From positions 49,083 to 113,082 of the forward strand of contig JAFAGM010000123.1 of assembly GCA_023422775.1 (NCBI GenBank): a stretch of 64,000 nt of DNA. The letters run 5' to 3'. The DNA is from Pseudomonadota bacterium. Its GTDB lineage: Bacteria; Pseudomonadota; Alphaproteobacteria; Rhizobiales; Xanthobacteraceae. The position numbers were made by a program, and so were the translations under genes. Positions 16,550 through 23,965 of the stretch are shown piece after piece. Within the stretch, counting starts at the first letter, position 1. Each line of letters starts with the position of its first letter. The notes under the pieces were generated by a model that was given only the letters and a program-made list of their open reading frames with translations, was not told where the DNA came from and made no database searches.

Positions 16550-17692
16550 TCAGATGTGGTAGGTCCGCAGCGGCGGGATGCCGTTGAAGGCCACCGACGA
16601 GTAGGTCGACGTATACGCGCCGGTGCCTTCGATCAGCAGCTTGTCGCCGATCTCGAGCGTCACCGGAAGCGGGTACGGCATCTTCTCGTACAGCACGTCG
16701 GCGCTATCGCAGGTCGGTCCTGCGAGCACGCACGGCGTCATGTCCGCACCGTCATGCGGGGTGCGGATGGCGTAGCGGATCGACTCGTCCATCGTCTCGG
16801 CGAGACCGCCGAACTTGCCGATGTCGAGATACACCCAGCGCACCTCGTCCTCGTCGCTCTTCCTGGAGATCAGGACGACTTCGGTCTCGATGATGCCGGC
16901 ATTTCCGACCATGCCGCGGCCCGGCTCGATGATCGTTTCCGGGATCTGGTTGCCGAAATGCTTGCGCAGCGCACGGAAGATCGACCGGCCGTACTGCACG
17001 ACCGGAGGAACGTCCTTGAGGTACCTGGTCGGGAAGCCGCCGCCCATGTTGACCATGGACAGGCTGATCCCGCGCTCGGCGCAGTCACGGAACACCGTCG
17101 AGGCCATCGACAGGGCACGATCCCACGCCTTCACCTTGCGCTGTTGCGAGCCGACATGGAACGAGATGCCGCACGGCTCCAGGCCCAGACGCTTGGCGAG
17201 GTCGAGCACGTCCACGGCCATCTCCGGATCGCAGCCGAACTTGCGCGACAGCGGCCATTCGGCGCCTGCGCAATCATAGAGAATGCGGCAGAACACCTTG
17301 GCGCCGGGGGCGGCACGGGCGATCTTTTCGACTTCGGCGGCGCAGTCGACCGCGAACAGGCGAATGCCGAGCGCGAAGGCGCGCGCGATGTCGCGCTCCT
17401 TCTTGATCGTGTTGCCATAGGAGATGCGGTCCGGCGTCGCACCGGCAGCCAGCGCCATTTCGATCTCGGCAACCGTCGCCGTGTCGAAGCACGATCCCAT
17501 CGAGGCCAGCAGCGACAGCACTTCGGGCGCAGGATTCGCCTTCACCGCGTAGAACACGCGGCTGTCCGGCAAGGCCTTCGCGAAGGTCTGGTAGTTGTCG
17601 CGCACGACTTCGAGGTCGACGACGAGGCACGGCTCGGTGTCGAGGCCCTCGCTGCGGCGGTTGCGCAGGAATTCCTGAATACGTTCGGTCAT
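16550..17692 (-). CDS. Group IV ornithine/lysine decarboxylase
   Basis: This 380-residue fold type III PLP decarboxylase carries the PLP lysine in VFYAVKANPAPEVL, the glycine-rich phosphate loop in MVNMGGGFPTRY, EPGRGMVG, and the catalytic Cys in GPTCDSADVLYEK. It makes putrescine from ornithine, feeding homospermidine synthase. Start 17692 matches the family; the longer open frame upstream runs into the leader. A structured leader of several hundred bases precedes it. Some members also decarboxylate lysine. Confidence 0.9.
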   Translation of the reverse strand: MTERIQEFLRNRRSEGLDTEPCLVVDLEVVRDNYQTFAKALPDSRVFYAVKANPAPEVLSLLASMGSCFDTATVAEIEMALAAGATPDRISYGNTIKKERDIARAFALGIRLFAVDCAAEVEKIARAAPGAKVFCRILYDCAGAEWPLSRKFGCDPEMAVDVLDLAKRLGLEPCGISFHVGSQQRKVKAWDRALSMASTVFRDCAERGISLSMVNMGGGFPTRYLKDVPPVVQYGRSIFRALRKHFGNQIPETIIEPGRGMVGNAGIIETEVVLISRKSDEDEVRWVYLDIGKFGGLAETMDESIRYAIRTPHDGADMTPCVLAGPTCDSADVLYEKMPYPLPVTLEIGDKLLIEGTGAYTSTYSSVAFNGIPPLRTYHI

Positions 17693-17939
17693 GGCACTCT
17701 CCCAAACGGCCCAGCGACGGGCGCGTTCAAACAGTTCTCGGACCTGAGCGCCTTGGCCCTGCCGCACGATGGAGACGCGACAAAGCCTCGAACCCGAGGA
17801 CCGAATTGTGCTGCCGTGGATTGGTTGGGAGATTTCCCGCCCGCACACCTGGCAATGAAGGACAAGCCTTTTCAGTAGCCCGCGCCGGCGGTGGAATGCC
17901 GGTAGAGACCAAAAAAGCCCGATCCGTCGTTGCTTTAAG

Positions 17940-18110
17940 TCGCGTCCCCCGTTGAGAGCGGGGTGCGCCGGTTCGCCTCCGGCTGCCAGTCACGGTTGCA
18001 AAAGATGGTGAGACCTTCAACGGCATCCCTGGAGAGAGATGCTGGCCGCTTGCTTCGTCCTAGTGGACGTTGCGACCCTCGGTTCTTCCATCCCTTGGCG
18101 GCTGTCCGGC
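17940..18110 (-). ncRNA. Candidate speF-type leader RNA of the ornithine decarboxylase gene
   Basis: The minus strand here folds into several short hairpins: GCATC/GATGC (18023-18042), GCCGG/CCGGC (17967-17983) and CCCCG/CGGGG (17947-17963). Rfam describes a speF motif as a cis-regulatory leader before ornithine decarboxylase genes in alphaproteobacteria, which is exactly this position. I could not test the covariance model, so assignment rests on location and structure. The rest of the 716-base gap (17693-18409) shows no gene. Confidence 0.5.
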
Positions 18111-18174
18111 CTCTTGTCCGGATACCCACCGACTGACACACGACCACAGGCACGTGCGAAATTGGGCAAGGCTG

Positions 18175-18203
18175 GAAATATGTGTTTTAAGCCCGCTTCG
18201 CAA
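18175..18203 (-). promoter_or_regulatory. Possible promoter of the ornithine decarboxylase leader
   Basis: On the minus strand a TTGCGA -35-like box (18198-18203) is followed by a 17-base spacer and TATTTC (18175-18180). Transcription would start near 18168 and give a leader of about 475 bases. The match to consensus is modest. Confidence 0.3.
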
Positions 18204-18409
18204 CATATTTTTTAGGGTGGGGACAAATTTCCCTAACGCGTGCTTACGAACGCGTTCGCAGCGCTTGAAGCGACGACAAATATGAATGGACGTTAAGATT
18301 CTCGGGCGATGCGCTGCTCGTTTAGTGCCTGTGCCGCAGCGGTTTCTCGCACGTCGTGTCAGGCGAGCTTGCTGCGGTGAGGCTTGCCCGCGTCGCGCAC
18401 GAAAGCGCG

Positions 18410-18670
18410 TCAGCCGCGCTTCGTAAATGGCTCGATGCGTTGAGCGGTCCGGATGAAGCCGACCATGATCATCACGCCGATCGCAAACAGCACCGCCTGC
18501 AGGACGTGCGCGCTGGTGTCGTTCAGCCCGAATAGGATCGCGAGCGCCCAGCCGCCGGCGAAGGCCGCGCCGAACACTTCCGCGCCGATCAGGATCGCCG
18601 CCGAGATGACGGTGATGACGCTCGGCCAGACGATCTCGCGGGAGGAGGTGGAAGCGGGCTGTGGGCTCAT
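18410..18670 (-). CDS. Small two-helix membrane protein
   Basis: This 86-residue protein has two hydrophobic segments (about 15-45 and 52-72), VITVISAAILIGAEVFGAAFAGGWALA and HVLQAVLFAIGVMIMVGFI, joined by GLNDTSA. The C-terminus is basic. ATG 18670 is preceded by the ribosome site AGACAGGACC (minus strand). It is divergent from the M3 peptidase gene. It looks like a conserved lineage-specific inner-membrane protein; function unknown. Confidence 0.65.
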   Translation of the reverse strand: MSPQPASTSSREIVWPSVITVISAAILIGAEVFGAAFAGGWALAILFGLNDTSAHVLQAVLFAIGVMIMVGFIRTAQRIEPFTKRG

Positions 18671-18778
18671 GGAACAGGTCCTGTCTAAAGGGGGTGCAAT
18701 CTCTCCGAAAAGGACCCATCTATCAAGCGTAAAAGGCCCAAAAATGCCGCATCGCGTGATATAGATTGCCGCATGTTC

Positions 18779-18850
18779 CAGAGCGTTTTCGCGTGAATTT
18801 GATACCGGTTTGCGCGAAGAAAATGCGTCAAAACAAGGCTTGGAGCCCGG
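18779..18850. repeat. Dispersed intergenic repeat, family A, copy 2
   Basis: GATACCGGTTTGCGC followed by AAAATGCGTCAAAACAA (18802-18838) matches copy 1 at 332-369 with few changes. It lies in the divergent gap between the small membrane protein and the peptidase, so it may carry or disturb the peptidase promoter. Confidence 0.6.
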
Positions 18851-18902
18851 TCGTGATTGGGCCAGGACCGAAGATGTTCCAGTGGATGAAACGGGAATTG
18901 TG

Positions 18903-20993
18903 ATGTCAGAACCCCCGCAGACGCCTGCCCCGCCGGAAGCCGGCGCAAACCCGCTGCTCAAGCCGTGGCAGACACCGTTCGAGACGCCGCCTTTCGCCGA
19001 GATCGAGCCGGAGCATTTCCTGCCCGCCTTCGAGCAGGCCTTTGTCGATCATGCCGCCGAGATCGCGGCGATCACGCATGATCCTGCCTTGCCGGACTTC
19101 GCCAACACCATCACCGCGATCGAGCGCTCCGGCAAGCTGCTCTCCAGGGTCTCGGCCGTGTTCTACGACCTGGTCTCGGCGCACTCCAATCCGGCGATCC
19201 TGGAGATCGACAAGGAGGTCTCCTTGCGGATGGCGCGGCACTGGAATCCGATCATGATGAACGCCGTGCTGTTTGGCCGCATCGCGATGCTGCACGAGAA
19301 GCGCGCCACGCTCGGCCTGACCGGTGAGCAACTGCGGCTGCTGGAGCGTACCTACACCAACTTCCACCGCGCCGGCGCCGGCCTCGACGAGGCCGCCAAG
19401 AAGCGCCGGGCCGAGATCAACGAGCGGCTGGCGCAGCTCGGCACCTCGTTCAGCCACCATCTGCTCGGCGACGAGCAGGACTGGTTCATGGAGCTCGGCG
19501 AGGACGACCGCGCCGGCCTCCCTGAAGCCTTCATAACCGCGGCGAAGGCCGATGCCGAAGAGCGGGGCATGGCCGGCAAGGCGATCGTGACGCTGTCGCG
19601 CTCCTCGGTCGAGCCGTTCCTGAAGAGCTCGTCGCGCCGCGACCTGCGCGAGAAGGCGTACCGGGCCTTCACCGCGCGCGGCGACAACGGCAACGCCAAC
19701 GACAACAACGCCACCATTGTCGAGATCCTCGCCCTACGGGAGGAGGCCGCGAAAATCATGGGCTTCCCGACCTATGCTGCGTACCGGCTGGAAGATTCCA
19801 TGGCCAAGACGCCGGAGGCGGTGCGCGGCCTGCTGGAGCGGGTCTGGAAGCCCGCCCGCGCCCGGGCGCTGGCCGATCGCGACGCGCTGCAGGAGCTGAT
19901 CGCGGAGGAGGGCGGCAACTTCACCCTCGCCCCCTGGGACTGGCGCTACTACGCCGAGATCCTGCGGCAGCGCCGCGCCAATTTCGACGACGCCGCGATC
20001 AAGCCGTACCTGGTGCTCGACCACATGATCGAGGCCGCCTTCGACTGCGCCACCCGCCTGTTCGGGATCACCTTCTCCGAGCGGAAGGACATCCCGGTCT
20101 GGCATCCCGACGTCCGGGTCTGGGAGGTCAAGGGCGCCGATGGCAGGCACAAGGCGCTGTTCTATGGCGATTACTTCGCCAGGCCCTCCAAGCGCTCCGG
20201 CGCCTGGATGACCTCGCTGCGCGACCAGCAGAAGCTCGACGGCGAGATCGCCCCGCTCATCATCAACGTCTGCAACTTCGCCAAGGGCGCCGGCGGCGAG
20301 CCGTCGCTGCTGTCGCCCGACGACGCGCGGACGCTGTTCCACGAGTTCGGCCACGGCCTGCACGGCATGCTCTCCAACGTGACCTATCCGTCGCTGTCGG
20401 GAACATCCGTGTTCACCGACTTCGTCGAACTGCCCTCCCAGCTCTACGAGCACTGGCAGGAGCAGCCGCAGGTGCTGCGGCAGTTCGCGAGGCATTACCA
20501 GACCGGCGAGCCGCTGCCGGACGACCTGCTGCAGCGCTTCCTCGCCGCCCGCAAGTTCAACCAGGGCTTTGCCACCGTGGAGTTCGTTTCCTCGGCGCTG
20601 ATCGACCTCGAATTCCATACCCAGCCGGCCTCGGCCAGCCGCGACGTCGGTGCGTTCGAGAAGGCCGAGCTCGAGAAGATCGGCATGCCCTCGGAGATCG
20701 CGCTGCGGCACCGGCCGACGCAGTTCGGCCATATCTTCTCCGGCGATCACTATGCGTCCGGCTATTACAGCTACATGTGGTCCGAGGTGATGGACGCCGA
20801 TGCGTTCGGCGCCTTCGAGGAAGCCGGCGACATCTTCGATCCTGCCACCGCCAGGCGGCTGCACGACGACATCTATTCGTCTGGCGGCTCACGCGAGCCC
20901 GAGGAGGCCTATGTCGCCTTCCGTGGCCGTGAGCCGGAGGCCGATGCGCTGCTGCGCCGGCGCGGTCTTCTGGAAACGCCGGAGGCGGCGTGA
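18903..20993 (+). CDS. dcp: M3-family zinc oligopeptidase / peptidyl-dipeptidase
   Basis: This 696-residue cytoplasmic metallopeptidase has the zinc site TLFHEFGHGLHGML, with HEFGH giving two His ligands and the catalytic Glu; the third ligand is expected in FVELPSQLYEHW. Length and the C-terminal FSGDHYASGYYSYMWSE motif match the Dcp/oligopeptidase A group, which degrades short peptides. ATG 18903 was chosen; GTG 18900 is adjacent. No signal peptide is seen. Confidence 0.9.
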   Translation: MSEPPQTPAPPEAGANPLLKPWQTPFETPPFAEIEPEHFLPAFEQAFVDHAAEIAAITHDPALPDFANTITAIERSGKLLSRVSAVFYDLVSAHSNPAILEIDKEVSLRMARHWNPIMMNAVLFGRIAMLHEKRATLGLTGEQLRLLERTYTNFHRAGAGLDEAAKKRRAEINERLAQLGTSFSHHLLGDEQDWFMELGEDDRAGLPEAFITAAKADAEERGMAGKAIVTLSRSSVEPFLKSSSRRDLREKAYRAFTARGDNGNANDNNATIVEILALREEAAKIMGFPTYAAYRLEDSMAKTPEAVRGLLERVWKPARARALADRDALQELIAEEGGNFTLAPWDWRYYAEILRQRRANFDDAAIKPYLVLDHMIEAAFDCATRLFGITFSERKDIPVWHPDVRVWEVKGADGRHKALFYGDYFARPSKRSGAWMTSLRDQQKLDGEIAPLIINVCNFAKGAGGEPSLLSPDDARTLFHEFGHGLHGMLSNVTYPSLSGTSVFTDFVELPSQLYEHWQEQPQVLRQFARHYQTGEPLPDDLLQRFLAARKFNQGFATVEFVSSALIDLEFHTQPASASRDVGAFEKAELEKIGMPSEIALRHRPTQFGHIFSGDHYASGYYSYMWSEVMDADAFGAFEEAGDIFDPATARRLHDDIYSSGGSREPEEAYVAFRGREPEADALLRRRGLLETPEAA

Positions 20994-21016
20994 TCAGCCG
21001 GCCCAGCCTCCACGAG

Positions 21017-21133
21017 TCGTCCCTGCGAACGCAGGGACCCATAACCCCTGTTGTTCGTTTGGAGGGAAGGTCTTTGCCACACTGCCAAAGGGATGGGGCA
21101 CGGCGTATGGGTCCCTGCGTGCGCAGGGACGAC
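21017..21133. repeat. Dispersed inverted repeat, family D
   Basis: The left arm (from 21017) carries the hairpin CCCTGCGAACGCAGGG and the right arm (to 21133) carries CCCTGCGTGCGCAGGG; the arms are inverted copies flanked by GGGACCCAT and ATGGGTCCC. It lies between the peptidase and the DUF1007 gene, ending one base before that start codon. It extends the reading frame of the DUF1007 gene upstream, which would mislead automatic start calling. Confidence 0.65.
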
Positions 21134-21772
21134 ATGTTGCGTGGGGTGTTGGGCTTGTTGGCCTTCATCGTCGCGTTGTCGGTCGGCGTGCCATCCGCCG
21201 AAGCGCATCCGCATGTCTGGATCGTCGCCAAGAGCGAGGTGATGTACGCGCCCGACGGCTCGATGACGGGCGTGCGTCACGCCTGGACGTTCGATGATAT
21301 GTTCTCGACCTACGCGCTGCAGGGCATCGAGACCAAGACCAAGGGCGTCTACACCCGCGAGGAGCTGAGGCCGCTGGCCCAGACCAACGTCGAGTCGCTC
21401 AAGGAGTTCAACTTCTTCACCTTCGCCAAGGCCGACGGCAAGAAGACGAAATTCGTGGAGCCGGTGGACTATTACCTCGAACACAAGGATGGCGCGCTGA
21501 CGCTGCACTTCGTGCTGCCGCTGAAGGCGCCGGTGACGCCGAAGCAGCTCGCGCTGGAAGTATTCGATCCTTCCTACTTCATCGACTTCAAGTTCGACGA
21601 CAAGGATCCGATCAAGCTGGTCGGTGCGCCCGCCGCCTGCCAGATGCAATTCCAGCGGCCCAATGACGAGACCGCCAATACCCAGCGCCTCAGCGAGCAG
21701 AATTTCATGAACGGCGACAATTCCAATTACGGCGCGATGTTCGCCAACAAGATTTCGGTGAATTGCCCGTGA
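21134..21772 (+). CDS. DUF1007-family periplasmic protein
   Basis: This 212-residue protein has a signal peptide (MLRGVLGLLAFIVALSVGVPSAEA) followed by HPHVWI, the hallmark opening of DUF1007. Conserved SMTGVRHAWTFDDMFS and FDPSYFIDFKF follow. Family members usually sit beside NicO nickel/cobalt transporters, as here, and the new N-terminal His-x-His could bind metal. A role as periplasmic metal donor or chaperone is inference. The frame is open further upstream only because it reads through repeat D. Confidence 0.85.
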   Translation: MLRGVLGLLAFIVALSVGVPSAEAHPHVWIVAKSEVMYAPDGSMTGVRHAWTFDDMFSTYALQGIETKTKGVYTREELRPLAQTNVESLKEFNFFTFAKADGKKTKFVEPVDYYLEHKDGALTLHFVLPLKAPVTPKQLALEVFDPSYFIDFKFDDKDPIKLVGAPAACQMQFQRPNDETANTQRLSEQNFMNGDNSNYGAMFANKISVNCP

Positions 21773-22881
21773 GGCGGATGCCTGCCGGCCTTGCGCGAGG
21801 CGTCGCCTTCACCGTTGCCGCGTTATCGGCTGTTATTGTGCTCGACGCGACCGTGCACGTTCTGATGGCGCAAAATCCGTTCGGCGGTCCGCGGCCGGCG
21901 GCCGAGCCGCAGGTTGGCGGAATCTTCGGATGGATTCTGGCAAAGCAATCCGAATTCTATCGCGAGATGTCATCGACGATACGCGCGGCGAAATCGGACG
22001 GCAGCGCGGTCTGGACGCTGCTTGCGATCTCGTTCGCCTACGGCATCTTTCATGCCGCCGGTCCCGGCCATGGCAAGGCGGTGATCTCGTCCTACCTGGT
22101 TGCGAATGAGGAAACCGCACGGCGCGGCATCGTGCTGTCGTTCGGCTCGGCGATGCTGCAGGCGCTGGTGGCGGTGGCGCTCGTTGCGGTTCTCGCCTGG
22201 CTGCTTTCTTCGACTGCCAGGACGATGTGCTCGGCGGAGAGGGCGATCGAGATCGTCAGCTATGCCCTGATTGCGGCCTTCGGCGCCCGGCTGGTCTGGA
22301 CCAAGGGTGGCGGGTTCATGCGCGCGCTGCAGGCGAAGCCGGTGCCCGCGATGGCGGTCGCCCATCAGCATGATCACGGCCACGCGCACCACCATCACCA
22401 TGATGACCATCACGGCCACGATCATCACTCCCATAACCATACTCATCATGCCCATGCTCATCATCACCATGATCACGCCCATGTCCACGACGAGCATTGC
22501 GGCCATTCGCACGGACCGACGCCGGATCAACTCGCCGGCCCCGGCGGCTGGCAGCGGGGCCTCGGCGCGATCTTCGCGGTGGGCTTGAGGCCCTGCTCGG
22601 GTGCGATCCTGGTGCTGGTGTTCGCGCTGGCGCAGGGCCTGTTCTGGGCCGGCATCGCTGCGACCTTCGTGATGGGGCTCGGCACCGCGATCACGGTCGC
22701 GACCATCGCCGTCGTCGCCGTGTCCGCGAAGGGGCTCGCCCGGCGGCTGAGTTCGGCAAGCGAGGGCGGCGGCACGCTGGTCATGCGCGGCATCGAATTC
22801 GGCGCCGCCGGCCTGGTGCTGCTGTTCGGCCTCGGCCTGCTGTTTGGTTATCTCGCCGCTGAGCGCGCCACGTGTCTATGA
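21769..22881 (+). CDS. NicO-family nickel/cobalt transporter with long His-rich loop
   Basis: This protein of about 370 residues has six or more membrane segments and the NicO motif HAAGPGHGKAVISSY. A cytoplasmic or periplasmic loop of about 60 residues (roughly 200-250) is more than half His and Asp. The C-terminal half has VGLRPCSGAILVLVFALAQG. RcnA-like members export nickel and cobalt; others import. GTG 21769 overlaps the DUF1007 stop and an ATG at 21778 is an alternative. The pair forms one transcription unit. Confidence 0.84.
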   Translation: MRRMPAGLARGVAFTVAALSAVIVLDATVHVLMAQNPFGGPRPAAEPQVGGIFGWILAKQSEFYREMSSTIRAAKSDGSAVWTLLAISFAYGIFHAAGPGHGKAVISSYLVANEETARRGIVLSFGSAMLQALVAVALVAVLAWLLSSTARTMCSAERAIEIVSYALIAAFGARLVWTKGGGFMRALQAKPVPAMAVAHQHDHGHAHHHHHDDHHGHDHHSHNHTHHAHAHHHHDHAHVHDEHCGHSHGPTPDQLAGPGGWQRGLGAIFAVGLRPCSGAILVLVFALAQGLFWAGIAATFVMGLGTAITVATIAVVAVSAKGLARRLSSASEGGGTLVMRGIEFGAAGLVLLFGLGLLFGYLAAERATCL

Positions 22882-22950
22882 CGTAATCCGGATTGCGCTA
22901 CGCCCCATCCGGACTACGAAAAATCGATAAACAACACAGCCGGGAATCCC

Positions 22951-23388
22951 ATGTCACGCGAGCAATTCTGGTTCTTTCATCCGTTTCGGGTGCGCTATTC
23001 CGAAATCGACGGCCAGGGCGTCGTCTTCAACGCGCATTACCTGACCTACTTCGACACCACCATCACCGAATATTTTCGTGCGCTGGGCTATGACCAGTAC
23101 GCCGACGCCAAGCAGACGGGCGAGGATTACCACGTCGTCAAATCGCTGATCGAGTACAAGGCTCCGGTTCGGTTCGACTGGGAATTGGACGTCGGCGCGC
23201 GCGTGGCGCGGATCGGCAATTCAAGCCTCACCTTCGAACTCGCGATCTTCCTCAAGGGCAGCTCGGAGGCGCTGGTGACCGGCGAGATCGTCTGGGTCAA
23301 CACCAACCAGCAGACCCATCGTCCGGTCCCGGTATCGAAGCAGATCCGGGAGAAGATCGCCGCGCGGGAGAAGCATCTCGGCGCGTGA
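22951..23388 (+). CDS. Acyl-CoA thioesterase, 4-hydroxybenzoyl-CoA thioesterase family
   Basis: This 145-residue single hot-dog protein has the family start RYSEIDGQGVVFNAHYLTYFD, with the catalytic Asp in EIDGQG. The size and VVKSLIEYKAPVRFDWELDV match YbgC/FcbC-like thioesterases, which hydrolyse acyl-CoA. The substrate is unknown. It stands alone on the plus strand, 69 bases after the NicO gene. Confidence 0.85.
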   Translation: MSREQFWFFHPFRVRYSEIDGQGVVFNAHYLTYFDTTITEYFRALGYDQYADAKQTGEDYHVVKSLIEYKAPVRFDWELDVGARVARIGNSSLTFELAIFLKGSSEALVTGEIVWVNTNQQTHRPVPVSKQIREKIAAREKHLGA

Positions 23389-23418
23389 GATGCCTGCAGA
23401 GTGCAGCAACCGTTGATC

Positions 23419-23518
23419 CCTCATGGTGAGGAGGCGCGTAGCGCCGTCTCGAACCATGAGGCCCCGCTGGTGCCATTCATCCTTCGAGACGCCGCTACGC
23501 GGCTCCTCAGGATGAGGT
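23419..23518. repeat. Dispersed palindromic repeat, family B, copy 1
   Basis: Two facing units are present: CTCATGGTGAGGAGGCGC with GTCTCGAACCATGAG, and CATCCTTCGAGACGCC with CTCCTCAGGATGAGG. The same pair occurs at 41431-41532 and 53856-53960 in inverted or shuffled order. All three lie between genes, consistent with a REP-like family. Confidence 0.7.
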
Positions 23519-23580
23519 CTGGCAGGCGGCCGCGAGAGGGCTTCTGTCCTGACGGGATGCGATCCCGGCTTCAGGCCGTG

Positions 23581-23946
23581 TCAGTCGAATCGCGCCGTCG
23601 CCGTCTTGCCGTCGGGCGCGGTGAGCTGAACTGCGCCCTTGGGATTGGCTGGCAGATCCGTGGCCGCCGTTCCGCTGAGCTTATCCTTTTCCGAAGGCGC
23701 GAGCGTTATGCGCTCGGCCTTTCCGCCGAGAGTGAAGATGGCGACGGCCTTGAAGCCCTTCGGATCGACCGGTTTGCCGTTCTCGCCGACGATGAAGACG
23801 TCAACCGCCTTTTCCTTCGCTACGAGTTCCACATGGTAGGGGCCGGCATCGGCGATGCGCCCACCATGCAGACTTTTCGCCTCGTGTGCGTAAGCCGGCA
23901 GGGAGGCCAGCAGGGCAACACCCAGGGTTAGATCTCTGAACTTCAT
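23581..23946 (-). CDS. Small periplasmic protein of the metal efflux operon
   Basis: This 121-residue protein has a signal peptide (MKFRDLTLGVALLASLPAYAHEA) and a beta-rich body (YHVELVAKEKAVDVFIVGENGKPVD). It resembles the N-terminal domain of the adaptor protein encoded in the same operon. It is the last gene, 19 bases after the RND pump. A periplasmic metal-binding helper comparable to CusF in position is inference. Confidence 0.7.
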   Translation of the reverse strand: MKFRDLTLGVALLASLPAYAHEAKSLHGGRIADAGPYHVELVAKEKAVDVFIVGENGKPVDPKGFKAVAIFTLGGKAERITLAPSEKDKLSGTAATDLPANPKGAVQLTAPDGKTATARFD

Positions 23947-23965
23947 GCAAGTCTCCTTTCAACGA

